A stretch of DNA of 64,000 nt, from the NCBI RefSeq assembly GCF_000969825.1, contig NZ_KQ033920.1:1415075-1479074 (forward strand). Reading direction: 5' to 3'. A program made the position numbers and the translations under genes. Shown here piece by piece: positions 54,206 through 62,784 of the stretch (position 1 is its first letter; the number at the start of each line of letters is the position of its first letter). A model generated the notes under the pieces. That model saw only the letters and a program-made list of their open reading frames with translations, was not told the DNA's origin and did not search any database. The stretch is from Parabacteroides gordonii MS-1 = DSM 23371 (GTDB lineage: Bacteria > Bacteroidota > Bacteroidia > Bacteroidales > Tannerellaceae).

Positions 54206-54931
54206 TCAGCCCCACAGCGTTTCATTCCCCCGCATCAGCCTTTCTACCGCCTCAAACTGGTCTTTTTTCAGTTTGAGGGAGCTGTAGAAGCTACGGTAAT
54301 TGAGTGAATGGATATCGGTTCCGACAAAGTCGTAACAGCCCCTTTTCAGTAAGGTAGCGGCGGTCTTATTAGGCAACGGCCCATAGAAACCGGCCAGGGA
54401 AAATATGTTCAACTGGAACTTGCAGCCATGTTCCTTCAGCTTCATCAACTCGTCCACATTCCAGAAACCGAAACGCTCCGGGTGAGCCATGACAGGGATA
54501 AACCCGTTCAGCTGCATATCATAGAGTTTTTCAAACAGATCGCCGGGCGCTTGCAGGAAAGAGACTTCCACCAATACATGCTGTCCGTCATAGGAAAGCA
54601 ACCCCTCCTTCATGCGGTCGTAAAAGCATTCGTCCAGCATATATTCGGCAGCCAAGCGGAGCTCGACAGGTATGTCCGTGCATTTACTGCGGAAGAGATC
54701 GAACCTTTCCTGAAGGAACTCCCTGCGGTTCTTTGCAAGATCCGCCATGATATGGGGTGTCAGAAAGAGACGTTTCACCCCGCATGTACCCAGGAACGAG
54801 AGCATCCCCAGGCTTTCCTCCTCCAACGAAAACCCATCATCTACCCCCGGCAGCACATGAGAATGGACATCAGTCATGCCTGGCCACAAAGGCTTTTTCC
54901 GGGTAAATAAATCAGAAAGGAATGCGTTCAT
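54206..54931 (-). CDS. CpsB/YwqE-type tyrosine phosphatase (PHP family)
   Basis: This 241-residue protein is a metal-dependent PHP phosphatase of the CpsB/Wzb type that dephosphorylates tyrosine kinases controlling capsule length. The metal-binding DVHSHVLPGVDDG is at residues 21-33, LTPHIM near 58, MAHPERF near 150 and GTDIHSL near 200. No capsule kinase gene is next to it; an UpxY-like gene is 8 kb away. It has its own promoter. Its stop directly adjoins the cobQ stop, with no terminator between. Confidence 0.9.
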   Translation of the reverse strand: MNAFLSDLFTRKKPLWPGMTDVHSHVLPGVDDGFSLEEESLGMLSFLGTCGVKRLFLTPHIMADLAKNRREFLQERFDLFRSKCTDIPVELRLAAEYMLDECFYDRMKEGLLSYDGQHVLVEVSFLQAPGDLFEKLYDMQLNGFIPVMAHPERFGFWNVDELMKLKEHGCKFQLNIFSLAGFYGPLPNKTAATLLKRGCYDFVGTDIHSLNYRSFYSSLKLKKDQFEAVERLMRGNETLWG

Positions 54932-54959
54932 AATATATTTATATTGAAAAATAACCCGC

Positions 54960-54991
54960 CAAAGGTAGCATAAAGTACCACGATTTCCAAA
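54960..54991 (-). promoter_or_regulatory. Promoter of the CpsB-like gene
   Basis: On the minus strand TTTG (54991-54988), 20 bases and TACCTTTG (54967-54960) match the consensus, 29 bases before the ATG. Confidence 0.75.
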
Positions 54992-55020
54992 TCATCCCCC
55001 TTCCCTCCCGCCCTAAACGA

Positions 55021-55073
55021 CAAAACCCGCTGCCCGCAGCCGTCCGTAGGGGGACAGCCGCAAGCAGCGGGAA
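55021..55073 (-). terminator. Terminator of the glucosaminidase/small-peptide unit
   Basis: CCCGCTGC (55026-55033) pairs with GCAGCGGG (55064-55071), with a further inner stem, and TTTTG follows on the minus strand. It lies 25 bases past the small-peptide stop. Confidence 0.85.
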
Positions 55074-55096
55074 TACATCGCTATCTGATACGTATC

Positions 55097-55264
55097 CTAA
55101 GGGATAGTTTCAAACAAAGGATCAGCCCTCGCCGAAGCAGGTGGCACAGGACGCGGATAAGACTCGGCAATGTCGGGTGTTTCATCATCGGGTACAGGTT
55201 TAAAGTGAAACAAAAAGTTAAGCAAAGCAAGAATGAACTGAAGGATTTTTTTGAGTTTTGTCAT
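55097..55264 (-). CDS. Small membrane peptide next to lysin (smalltalk/holin-like)
   Basis: This 55-residue peptide has a basic start (MTKLKKI), one hydrophobic helix (LQFILALLNFLFHF) and an acidic proline-rich tail. It begins 22 bases after the glucosaminidase gene. Bacteroidales amidase-like genes are often followed by tiny proteins, some annotated as smalltalk proteins, and phage lysins are paired with holins. Whether it is either is not proven. The position before a strong terminator supports a real gene. Confidence 0.6.
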   Translation of the reverse strand: MTKLKKILQFILALLNFLFHFKPVPDDETPDIAESYPRPVPPASARADPLFETIP

Positions 55265-55286
55265 GGGATATAAAAGTTTAGAGTTC

Positions 55287-55751
55287 CTAAATCATTGCCA
55301 CAATCGCCCGGATCGTCCGTTCGATGCTGACCAGGCTGCGGCGGTAGGTTTCGCGGTCGTCGCCATTGAGTTCGCTGATGTAAGGGCTGTAAGCGATCTC
55401 TTTGGCGTAAGCCGGCATGTCGTTGCTGACCGACCAGGCGGAACGATACCCGTCGCGGATCAGGCGGGCGAAGTCGAGGAAAGAGTTTTCGCGCGTGTCG
55501 TACCGGCGGAAATCCATCGAATAACCGGTCGCCTTCACGGTCGTTTTTCCGCCGTGCCAATACGCATTACCGGCACCATAGGCAGTCAGGCCGAAGAAGT
55601 TGTTATACTTTCTCGACAGGTCGCTGGTACCCCAGCCACTCTCGAAAGCCGCCTGCGAAAGGATAGCCATCGGGTTCATGTTGAAAGCAGCCCCCGCAGA
55701 CACAGCCGCCTGCAGGGAGTCTTTTACAAAAGAAATTTGTTGTGCCGTCAT
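55287..55751 (-). CDS. Glucosaminidase-domain lysin (GH73-like), no signal peptide
   Basis: This 154-residue protein is a single glucosaminidase domain. AILSQAAFESGWGTSDLSRKYNNFFG near residue 30-55 carries the catalytic glutamate, and FRRYDTRENSFLDFARLI and YSPYISELNG follow as in GH73 enzymes. It would cut the peptidoglycan sugar backbone. Lacking a signal peptide, it would need a holin-like partner or an alternative route to reach the wall, as phage endolysins do. It sits between an HU-like gene (22-base gap) and a small membrane peptide gene. Confidence 0.82.
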   Translation of the reverse strand: MTAQQISFVKDSLQAAVSAGAAFNMNPMAILSQAAFESGWGTSDLSRKYNNFFGLTAYGAGNAYWHGGKTTVKATGYSMDFRRYDTRENSFLDFARLIRDGYRSAWSVSNDMPAYAKEIAYSPYISELNGDDRETYRRSLVSIERTIRAIVAMI

Positions 55752-55773
55752 AGCATTCAGTATTAAAAGTTTA

Positions 55774-56229
55774 CTACTCGATTACAGGGCGGTCGTCTTC
55801 ACCTCCGCCACCACCGCCGTCGGCAGAAGGGCCGGCTTCAGTGGCGATGCGCTCGAAGCTCACCTTGTTCAGAATATCCTTCAACTCCACGCTCGGACGA
55901 AACACGATGCGCGGTTTGCGGATCATAGAGGCCTTGAACTCTTCCGCCGTAGCCGCCCCCGAACTACCGACATTCACCTGGAAACGTCCGAAATCCCCCA
56001 TCTGCACGATCTCGCCGCGAAGCAGGGAATCTTTCAGGACAAACAGCAAACCATCTATCACCAGGTGCACATCCCCCGGCGAAGCCGTGGAATAAGCGGC
56101 GATAGCCTGGCACATCTGCTTGTAGGCCAACGTCCCGTTGTTATTGACTGATGCATAAATCTTCTGTGCCCCCTCGGGAGCATCTTTCGACAGGTCTTTA
56201 CGCTTGACCAGTTTGTACCTTACTGACAT
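55774..56229 (-). CDS. HU-like DNA-binding protein with glycine-rich tail
   Basis: This 151-residue protein belongs to the Bacteroidales HU-like family longer than classical HU. The N-terminal helices (TLAYKQMCQAIAAYSTASPGDV), the GEIVQMGDFGRFQV saddle and the KPRIVFRPSVELKDIL arm correspond to the HU fold. It ends in a run of glycines and an acidic tail. It heads a minus-strand unit with the lysin and small peptide, diverging from DUF4248 and the primase-like gene, so it may bind the iterons in that gene or regulate the module. Confidence 0.8.
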   Translation of the reverse strand: MSVRYKLVKRKDLSKDAPEGAQKIYASVNNNGTLAYKQMCQAIAAYSTASPGDVHLVIDGLLFVLKDSLLRGEIVQMGDFGRFQVNVGSSGAATAEEFKASMIRKPRIVFRPSVELKDILNKVSFERIATEAGPSADGGGGGGEDDRPVIE

Positions 56230-56304
56230 AATTTTAAATTTAAGGGTTAGTGTTTCGTATAACGTAATCCGGTTAAAGAAGAGGCCTCGTTCTTGATTAC
56301 ATTA

Positions 56305-56312
56305 CAAATATA
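56305..56312 (-). promoter_or_regulatory. Promoter -7 box of the HU-lysin unit
   Basis: TATATTTG on the minus strand matches TAnnTTTG about 75 bases before the HU-like start. No -33 match is visible. Confidence 0.5.
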
Positions 56313-56416
56313 CGACACGCCAAGCCCCCGCAGCGGACATAATCCGGTGAAGTCCGGCAGCGTCCGGCATTCACGGGTAAAAAGATCTATAAAACCTGAT
56401 TTTCAAGGCATAAATA

Positions 56417-56448
56417 TTTGTTTATCTCATTCTTTTTCCTTACCTTAC
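56417..56448 (+). promoter_or_regulatory. Promoter of DUF4248/primase-like unit
   Basis: TTTG (56417-56420), 20 bases and TACCTTAC (56441-56448) resemble the consensus with one change in the -7 box, 28 bases before the DUF4248 start. Confidence 0.5.
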
Positions 56449-56475
56449 GAGTACTAAATCAATACAAAAACGATC

Positions 56476-56700
56476 ATGGAAGAAAAGACGAATTACTCCC
56501 GTGTATGGGCTTTTTACGAACTGGCCCTCTGTTATTTCCCCGAATCGACCCCCAAGGTGGCGAGCGAACGGCTTACAAGATGGATCAGGCTCTCGGGGAA
56601 CCTGAAAGAGAAACTGATCGCCCTGGACTGGAAACCGGGACAAAAACTACTCACCCCCCGGCAGGCCATGTGCATCGTCGGCCACCTGGGAGAACCCTGA
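56476..56700 (+). CDS. DUF4248 domain protein
   Basis: This 74-residue protein matches the DUF4248 family (RVWAFYELALCYFPES, then ARLTRWIRLSG-like and LTPRQAMCIVGHLGEP). It has no membrane segment. The family is found almost only in Bacteroidales, upstream of BT4734/DUF3987 genes, as here with 35 bases between. The tryptophan- and proline-rich small fold suggests a DNA-binding or adaptor role, which is not established. Confidence 0.82.
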   Translation: MEEKTNYSRVWAFYELALCYFPESTPKVASERLTRWIRLSGNLKEKLIALDWKPGQKLLTPRQAMCIVGHLGEP

Positions 56701-56735
56701 CAACAAACAAGGTGTAACCTACAATTTACAACAGT

Positions 56736-59057
56736 ATGGAAAATAAAGAACAACATTTCTCATGGTACAGCAACGTTTACAGTATCAGGGAAGAAAAGAG
56801 AATGACACTTACACAGATTTACGGGCTGATCCAAAGCGATAAGCTCAGGTTCATCACCAAAGAGATCAGACGGCTCACGGCCGAAGGACGGCATAAGGAA
56901 GCCCGCCGGATGAAGATGCAGCTCCCCGCCTTCGTGGTCGCCGCCCTTTTCCCGGAAGAACGGAAAACGGAACAGGCCGGCCCCTACACCGGCTATGTGC
57001 TGGTGGACGTGGACGGGATGAAGGCGCCGGCTACCGACTATCTGGAACGGTGCAAGGCGTTCCCCTGGCTCGCACTGGCGTATGTCAGTACACGGGGATG
57101 CGGCGTGCACCTGATTTTCCGGGTGACGAACGGGGCGGAACAACATGCCGCTGTCTGCCGCGCACTACAGGATATGGTGGAGACAACGCTGGGAGAAGAG
57201 GTAGACCGGGGATGTACGGATCTGGTGCGGACAAGCCTGGTTTGCTGGGATGCGGAATGTTATTTCAATCCCGGCGCAGAAGGGTTTACTTTGGAGAGGA
57301 AAAGTGATTGTTGTCCAACTACTAATCAGACAACGGAAGCGGAACGGCTCGATAGGTATCTCGACCGGGTGGATATGGGGAACAGTTGGGTGAAAGGGCA
57401 ACGCCACGGGTTATTGGTTAGCCTTGCATTTTGCCTGAACCGTGCCGGGTTCGACCAACGGATCGTGGAAAGCGAATGCCTGCGCCGCTATGCGGAGCCC
57501 GATTTCGATGCAAAGGAAATTACAAAAACTATCGCCTCCGTCTACACCCGTGCACAGGCCGAACACGGAGCGAACCGGCACGAAAAACCGTTCGTCTTCC
57601 CCGAAAAGTATGCCACTTCTGCCAACTCTGCCAATAGATACGCAAAAAACGATACGCTCCCGGCCGAAGAAACGGATAACATTATTAATGAAGACTTTAC
57701 CAGCCACCTACCCCGCTTCGACAAGGTAGTCTTCGAGTTCCTCCCCGCCCTTCTGCGCGACATGATACGTCCCGGCATCACAGGCGAGGAATTCGACATG
57801 GCACTGGTCGGCGCACTGACCATGTTATCTACAGTAACCCCCAACGTGTACGGGCAATATCACGGACGTTACACGGCTCCTCCCCTCTATCTCTATGTCG
57901 TGGCACAGGCGGGCTCCGGCAAAGGAATACTCAACACCATGCGCCCCGCCATCAGCGTCTGGCAAAATTATATCTACAACCAATCGAACAAACGGGTGAA
58001 AGAGTACGAAAAAAAGGATCAAAACTACCTCATAGCCGTGGCACAAGCCAAGCGCAAAGGTACTCCCCTCACCATCGATCCTCCCACCGTGGTGCGCCAG
58101 ATAAACCTGAACATCCCCGGCAGCATCACCCAGGCCAAACTGACCGAGGTGCTCGCCGGCAACCTCCATTATCCGGGGCTGATGCACGAGTCGGAGATCG
58201 GTGTCCTGACCGATGCCAACAGCCAGGATTACGGTAAGTACACCAATATGCTCAACAAGATCGCCCACCAGGAAGAGATCGGACGCGACTCGGTGGCCAA
58301 TAAATACCAGTACTGCGAAAAGCCCCTGATGGGGTTGTTACTCTCCGGCACGTTCGGACAGTTCTTCAAATTCATCCCTTCCGCCGACGACGGGTTGTTC
58401 AGCCGCTTCCTGGCCTACACCCTCGACAAGCCGGTGGAATGGAAAAACCTGACCGACGAAGACGATAAGCAGTCCACCGGAAAATACTACCCCGATCTCG
58501 GGCAACGCATACTCCGTGCCGGCCTTTTCCTGGATCAGAACGCTACGTTCGTACATTACACCAAGCAGCAGCGCGACCGCATGAATGCCCGTTTCCGCCG
58601 TCTCACGGAAAAAGCGCAGCTGTATGGCGACAACGAACGCCAGGGTATCGTGAACCGCCTCGGACATGCTCACTTCCGTATCTGTATGACACTCACCGCC
58701 CTACGCAAAGTAGAGCAACAATGCACACAGGAGAATATGCTTATTTCAGACATCGACTTCAACAATGCGATGGAGTTCATACTCGTTTTCCACGAACATA
58801 TCCTAAGCCTGAGTACGCGCTTGAAGAAAGAGGGTGAATGTCCTCCGGCTACGAACCCGAATATCTACGAGCAGATCTTCAACGAGCTGCCCGACGAATT
58901 CCGCACTGCCGATATGACTCTCCGCGCTACGTCGCACGGGATAGCTCCGCGCACGTCGGCACGACGTTTGAAGATCTGGCTCGACAAAGAGCTAATATTC
59001 AAATTATCAGCGGGTAAGTATATCAAAAAGAAGCAGCCGGAAGCGGGTAACCAATAA
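56736..59057 (+). CDS. BT4734/DUF3987 primase-helicase-like protein
   Basis: This 773-residue protein has an N-terminal BT4734-like/VirE_N primase-type domain (residues 1-200, with the acidic GYVLVDVDGM strand and STRGCGVHLIFRV), a linker near 285-300 encoded by 9-base repeats, and a DUF3987 ATPase-like domain (330-773) with Walker A-like AQAGSGKG near 387 and SEIGVLTDA as a possible Walker B region. Such proteins resemble replication initiators of phages and plasmids but occur as chromosomal single copies in Bacteroidales. The second half is bracketed by 36-base inverted repeats. Function is unknown. Confidence 0.82.
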   Translation: MENKEQHFSWYSNVYSIREEKRMTLTQIYGLIQSDKLRFITKEIRRLTAEGRHKEARRMKMQLPAFVVAALFPEERKTEQAGPYTGYVLVDVDGMKAPATDYLERCKAFPWLALAYVSTRGCGVHLIFRVTNGAEQHAAVCRALQDMVETTLGEEVDRGCTDLVRTSLVCWDAECYFNPGAEGFTLERKSDCCPTTNQTTEAERLDRYLDRVDMGNSWVKGQRHGLLVSLAFCLNRAGFDQRIVESECLRRYAEPDFDAKEITKTIASVYTRAQAEHGANRHEKPFVFPEKYATSANSANRYAKNDTLPAEETDNIINEDFTSHLPRFDKVVFEFLPALLRDMIRPGITGEEFDMALVGALTMLSTVTPNVYGQYHGRYTAPPLYLYVVAQAGSGKGILNTMRPAISVWQNYIYNQSNKRVKEYEKKDQNYLIAVAQAKRKGTPLTIDPPTVVRQINLNIPGSITQAKLTEVLAGNLHYPGLMHESEIGVLTDANSQDYGKYTNMLNKIAHQEEIGRDSVANKYQYCEKPLMGLLLSGTFGQFFKFIPSADDGLFSRFLAYTLDKPVEWKNLTDEDDKQSTGKYYPDLGQRILRAGLFLDQNATFVHYTKQQRDRMNARFRRLTEKAQLYGDNERQGIVNRLGHAHFRICMTLTALRKVEQQCTQENMLISDIDFNNAMEFILVFHEHILSLSTRLKKEGECPPATNPNIYEQIFNELPDEFRTADMTLRATSHGIAPRTSARRLKIWLDKELIFKLSAGKYIKKKQPEAGNQ
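57602..57637. repeat. Iteron repeat, left copy (in primase-like gene)
   Basis: This 36-base element contains three 9-base units beginning TGCCA (57611, 57620, 57629). It codes for the Ala-Thr-Ser/Ala-Asn-Ser linker and is matched in inverted orientation at 59066-59101 with 33 of 36 bases identical. Confidence 0.88.
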
Positions 59058-59065
59058 AAATGTAC

Positions 59066-59101
59066 CTACTGGCAGACTTGGCAGAAGTGGCATACTTTTA
59101 G
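59066..59101. repeat. Iteron repeat, right inverted copy
   Basis: This is the inverted counterpart of 57602-57637, beginning 9 bases after the primase-like stop codon. Mismatches are at three positions only. It is outside any gene, so its conservation is not explained by protein sequence. Confidence 0.88.
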
Positions 59102-59248
59102 TAAAAAACGGGGACTTTTCAACGAAAAAAACTTACCTTTTTTTGTGAGAAACCGTAAGTATTTTCAAATAAAGACTTAAGCATTTTAATTATTAACACC
59201 CGGTAAGTTTAAAAATCAAAGCAAACAGACGATTTTTAGCCTCAAAAT

Positions 59249-59461
59249 AAATGACTAATTTAAACGTTCCTTTAAATCGTCCACAAAGTTACGGGTTAAT
59301 TTTTAATAACCAAAGCAATCTTGCATAAACTTTGATTTTCATGTTTTTCTTTATATATCAACACTTTTCACGATTTCCTTCTTCACTTTTTTACACAAAC
59401 AGAATTTCGCACATACCCCCTCAAAAAATGACTAATTTAAAGGAACGTTTTTTCTAGTCAT
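59249..59461. repeat. Repeated sites upstream of HU-adhesin genes
   Basis: AAATGACTAATTTAAA occurs at 59249-59264 and 59426-59441 as direct repeats. AAACGTTCCTTTAAAT (59262-59277) is inverted as ATTTAAAGGAACGTTT (59435-59450). ATGACTA (59428) also faces TAGTCAT (59455-59461), which overlaps the HU start codon. The gap 59058-59459 holds no gene. These look like operator or recombination sites. Confidence 0.75.
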
Positions 59462-59759
59462 GCTTATGAACAAACAACAATTAATCAACGACTTAGCTCT
59501 AAAGACAGGGCAAACGAAGTCAACCTCTCAAAAGATGCTTCAAGCATTAATGGAAATCATCACCGATCAGTTACGCTGTGGTGACGAAATCCACTTATAC
59601 GGTTTTGCCGTCATTTCAAGATGGCATCAATCCAAACGCCCGGCGCGCAACCCCAAAACGGGTGCCCCTCATGTCATTCCCGAACGTTTCTCCGTAAAGT
59701 TGAAACCGGGAAAACAGTTACTCGATGAATTAAATAATCCTCAAACTAAAAATAAATGA
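59460..59759 (+). CDS. HU-family DNA-binding protein
   Basis: This 99-residue protein is a classical-length HU/IHF. QQLINDLALKTGQTKSTSQKMLQALMEII forms the N-terminal helices, GDEIHLYGFAVISRW the saddle, and RPARNPKTG the DNA-bending arm tip with its proline. It can start at 59460 or at an ATG two codons later. Its stop overlaps the start of the following surface protein (ATGA), so the two are translationally coupled, an unusual pairing. Confidence 0.92.
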   Translation: MLMNKQQLINDLALKTGQTKSTSQKMLQALMEIITDQLRCGDEIHLYGFAVISRWHQSKRPARNPKTGAPHVIPERFSVKLKPGKQLLDELNNPQTKNK

Positions 59760-62707
59760 TGATGAAAAAGTCTTTACACCTTATCTCAATTCGCCTGTTA
59801 ATAACGATTATCCTCTGCTCCCTTTCCAAAGGAGTATTGGCACAAGATAGTACAACGGAAACGTGGGAAGACCTGGCTGAAGCACCAAAAGACTGGAATA
59901 CCAATTCCAAAGAAATCAACATATCTTCTGAAAAGGAATTGGCTTGGGTAGCCAAAATGGTTAATAACGATGAAGATACAGGAGATTCCAACAAAAAAGG
60001 ATTTGAAGGGGTAACGATCATTCTTAAGGCTGATCTAAATTTAGCTGGGCATCTCTGGATATCTATCGGTAAAGACAACCTAAATGATGAATTCATAAAG
60101 CTATTCAAAGGAACTTTCGACGGAGGAAATTTCACCATCAGCAATATGACTATTAACACTGTCTATGCAGCAGGTCTGTTTGGTCACATTAAAAATGCAA
60201 CTATAAAGAATGTTACACTGACCGGTTGTTCAATCAAGAAAACAGTAGAGCCGGAGATAAGAGATCTCCGTAATCTTTTTATAGGATGTATAGCAGCCAA
60301 CAGTAAATCATCCACTATCCAATCTTGTCATGTCGAAGGTTTGATAAAGCGAGAAAATTCTGAAGGAGAAACGATTGGAGGTATAATCGGTCTTGGTCAG
60401 GAAAGTATAGTGACAGATTGTACTTTTGAAGGAGCAATCACAGTTCATCAGTCAGAAGATGGACGCAAAGCCCATCAAGGTTCCGGATGGATCGGCGGGA
60501 TAGTTGGAGATCATGTAAATGAAAATAATATAGGAAGTATCACTAACTGTCATGCCACTATTACAATGGATTTAGAAGGAGCAGATGCAGGGGGGATTAC
60601 ATCCATCAACAGAGGTTACATAAAAGATTGTACGGCTAAAGGTAAAATAGATTTAACAGCAGATAATTATTTATATGGCTTAGGTGGAATCGCTGGACAA
60701 AATACAGCACGGACAAACGGTGATTATTCTATTGAAGGATGCAACTCTTCATGTGAGCTCACTCTGATTTATACAGCAAATGAAACAAAACCTTCAGGTT
60801 GGAATAGGGCAATAGCCGGAGGAATTGCGGGAGAACATTGTTCTAGAACATTACCTATTATAGGCTGTACCGCATCCGGAACAATTACCACCCAATTAAT
60901 AACAGATCAACCGGACAGAGTAGATCTGAATTTATTTAAATCTTATGCAGGAGGCATTGTAGGATACAGCGAAAGTGAGATTAGAGATTGTAAATCTTTT
61001 GTAAACATATCTGCATCTACAACCATTCCAGCAACTCCTATTTATGCAGGAGGAATTGTCGGCTATACAAGTAGCAAACCTGTTACTAATTGCATAGCTT
61101 CCGGAAATATGATCTTAGATGGATTTGCAATTTATGGTGGTGGTATTGCAGGGTATAATTACTCTGTTATTACAAATTGTCAAACCAATATATCGGTAAG
61201 TTCGAATAAAAGTAAATCCAGATATTCGGCAACGATAAATGGAATATCAGCTAAAGGAAGAACTTGTTATATAGGAGGTGTAAGTGGTATAAACTATAAA
61301 ACAATAAAGAATAGTTATTCAACGGCTAATCTTACAACCGAAAGCAGTAGTAATAATTATATCGGAAGCCTTGTAGGATATAATTATGGGAAAAATCCCA
61401 TTTGGGGAGAAATTGTAGATTGCTATGCAACCGGAAATATTACATCTACAGGTGTAGGAAATCGCGTCGGGGGGATCGTCGGACAGAATGAGTCTAAAGT
61501 TCAAAATTGTTACACAACCAGCCAACTGGAAGCGATCAGAACAGAACAAAATAAAGGATATGTAGGTGGTATTGTAGGAATAAACACAGCAACCGGCAGT
61601 ATTGAAAACTGTTTAGGACTTAATATTTCCGGCATTACAAATTACACCACCGCAATCGGACGCATTATTGGATATTACTATACAGGTGGCACTGTTACCA
61701 ACAATTATGCCCATACAGAGATACCTGGAAACTGGGATATAAACAAGACAGAGCTAAATGGTTCTGACTGGGATAATGTGCAAACCTATCCTTTTGCTGC
61801 ATCCGATGCCTGGGATTTCACAGACAATACCCAACTCCCTAAGCTAAAAAAGATCAACGACGACGGTAGTTCCTACAGCGAAATGATCGCCAACCAACCG
61901 AGCATTCCTTTACTGAACCTGCAATATTTCACCATCACATTCAATAAGCCCGATAACGGAACACTGACAGTTAATCAGGAAGATGGTACTTCTATATCAT
62001 CAGGAGATAAAGTATTAGGTGGTACAAAATTGATTATTACGACCGAAGCGTCGGAAGGCTATCAGGTAAACGAGTTACTCGTCAACAGTACACCTTTCAC
62101 ATCAGGTGACGTGCTGACAGTTTCATCCAATATAGATATCGCAGTAACCATCACTAAAAAACCGGAACCTACCCCCGACCCTGATCCCGATCCTACTCCA
62201 AAGCCCGATCCCGATCCGACCCCGACAGTATACCATATCGTCACCCTCCCGCAAATAGAAGGTGCAACAACCGACCCTGTCGCCGGAGAATACGAAGTAG
62301 AAGCTTGGAGCAGCTTCCGTTTCTACCTCACACTGGATGAAGCATACAGCCAATCCTCCCCCATCGTCACGACCGACCGGGGCGAAACAATCACCCCACG
62401 TTCAAGCGACGGCGCATACATCATCAAATATGTACGCCAGCCGATCGCCATCAGCATCGACGGCATCATAAAGAACCCCGACCCCGTAGCCAACGAAAAG
62501 ATAGATGCAAACAGCCCAAAGGTTTGGACAAAAGACTCCTACCTCCACCTCCAAACTCCGCAGCCCGAAACGGTCTTCATCTACACCTTCAACGGCACTT
62601 TGCTGAAAAAGCTCACCAACCTATCCGGCAACAAAATACTTTGGCTCCCCCAAGGCAATTACATTGTTCTGATTGGAAAGGAACGGTTTAAGGTACAGGT
62701 GAAATAA
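59756..62707 (+). CDS. Secreted GLUG-repeat surface protein
   Basis: This 983-residue exported protein has a signal peptide (LLITIILCSLSKGVLA, then QDST). Residues about 90-680 hold at least nine GLUG-type repeats (AGGIVGYSES, GGIAGYNYSVITNC, GGIVGQNESKVQNCY, GGIVGINTATG) that form a beta-helix. A disordered proline-aspartate linker (PTPDPDPDPTPKPDPDPT) lies near 800-824, after a GTLTVNQEDG module. The end (IYTFNGTLLKKLTNLSG...GNYIVLIG) resembles a type IX-like sorting or C-terminal adhesion domain. It is probably a surface adhesin. It overlaps the HU gene start-stop and is followed by a bidirectional terminator. Confidence 0.82.
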   Translation: MMMKKSLHLISIRLLITIILCSLSKGVLAQDSTTETWEDLAEAPKDWNTNSKEINISSEKELAWVAKMVNNDEDTGDSNKKGFEGVTIILKADLNLAGHLWISIGKDNLNDEFIKLFKGTFDGGNFTISNMTINTVYAAGLFGHIKNATIKNVTLTGCSIKKTVEPEIRDLRNLFIGCIAANSKSSTIQSCHVEGLIKRENSEGETIGGIIGLGQESIVTDCTFEGAITVHQSEDGRKAHQGSGWIGGIVGDHVNENNIGSITNCHATITMDLEGADAGGITSINRGYIKDCTAKGKIDLTADNYLYGLGGIAGQNTARTNGDYSIEGCNSSCELTLIYTANETKPSGWNRAIAGGIAGEHCSRTLPIIGCTASGTITTQLITDQPDRVDLNLFKSYAGGIVGYSESEIRDCKSFVNISASTTIPATPIYAGGIVGYTSSKPVTNCIASGNMILDGFAIYGGGIAGYNYSVITNCQTNISVSSNKSKSRYSATINGISAKGRTCYIGGVSGINYKTIKNSYSTANLTTESSSNNYIGSLVGYNYGKNPIWGEIVDCYATGNITSTGVGNRVGGIVGQNESKVQNCYTTSQLEAIRTEQNKGYVGGIVGINTATGSIENCLGLNISGITNYTTAIGRIIGYYYTGGTVTNNYAHTEIPGNWDINKTELNGSDWDNVQTYPFAASDAWDFTDNTQLPKLKKINDDGSSYSEMIANQPSIPLLNLQYFTITFNKPDNGTLTVNQEDGTSISSGDKVLGGTKLIITTEASEGYQVNELLVNSTPFTSGDVLTVSSNIDIAVTITKKPEPTPDPDPDPTPKPDPDPTPTVYHIVTLPQIEGATTDPVAGEYEVEAWSSFRFYLTLDEAYSQSSPIVTTDRGETITPRSSDGAYIIKYVRQPIAISIDGIIKNPDPVANEKIDANSPKVWTKDSYLHLQTPQPETVFIYTFNGTLLKKLTNLSGNKILWLPQGNYIVLIGKERFKVQVK

Positions 62708-62716
62708 CCAATAAAC

Positions 62717-62756
62717 AAAAAGCCGCAAAAGAAATTAAATCTTTTGCGGCTTTTAT
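62717..62756. terminator. Bidirectional terminator between surface protein and UpxY-like genes
   Basis: GCCGCAAAAG (62722-62731) pairs with CTTTTGCGGC (62741-62750), flanked by A- and T-runs, so it can terminate both convergent genes. Confidence 0.9.
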
Positions 62757-62784
62757 ATTACTAAATAACTCTTATTTTCATGTC

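Noticed and set aside
55097-59101. Intact prophage
   Set aside because: No capsid, portal, tail, terminase or integrase genes are visible; only lysin-, HU- and primase-like genes occur.
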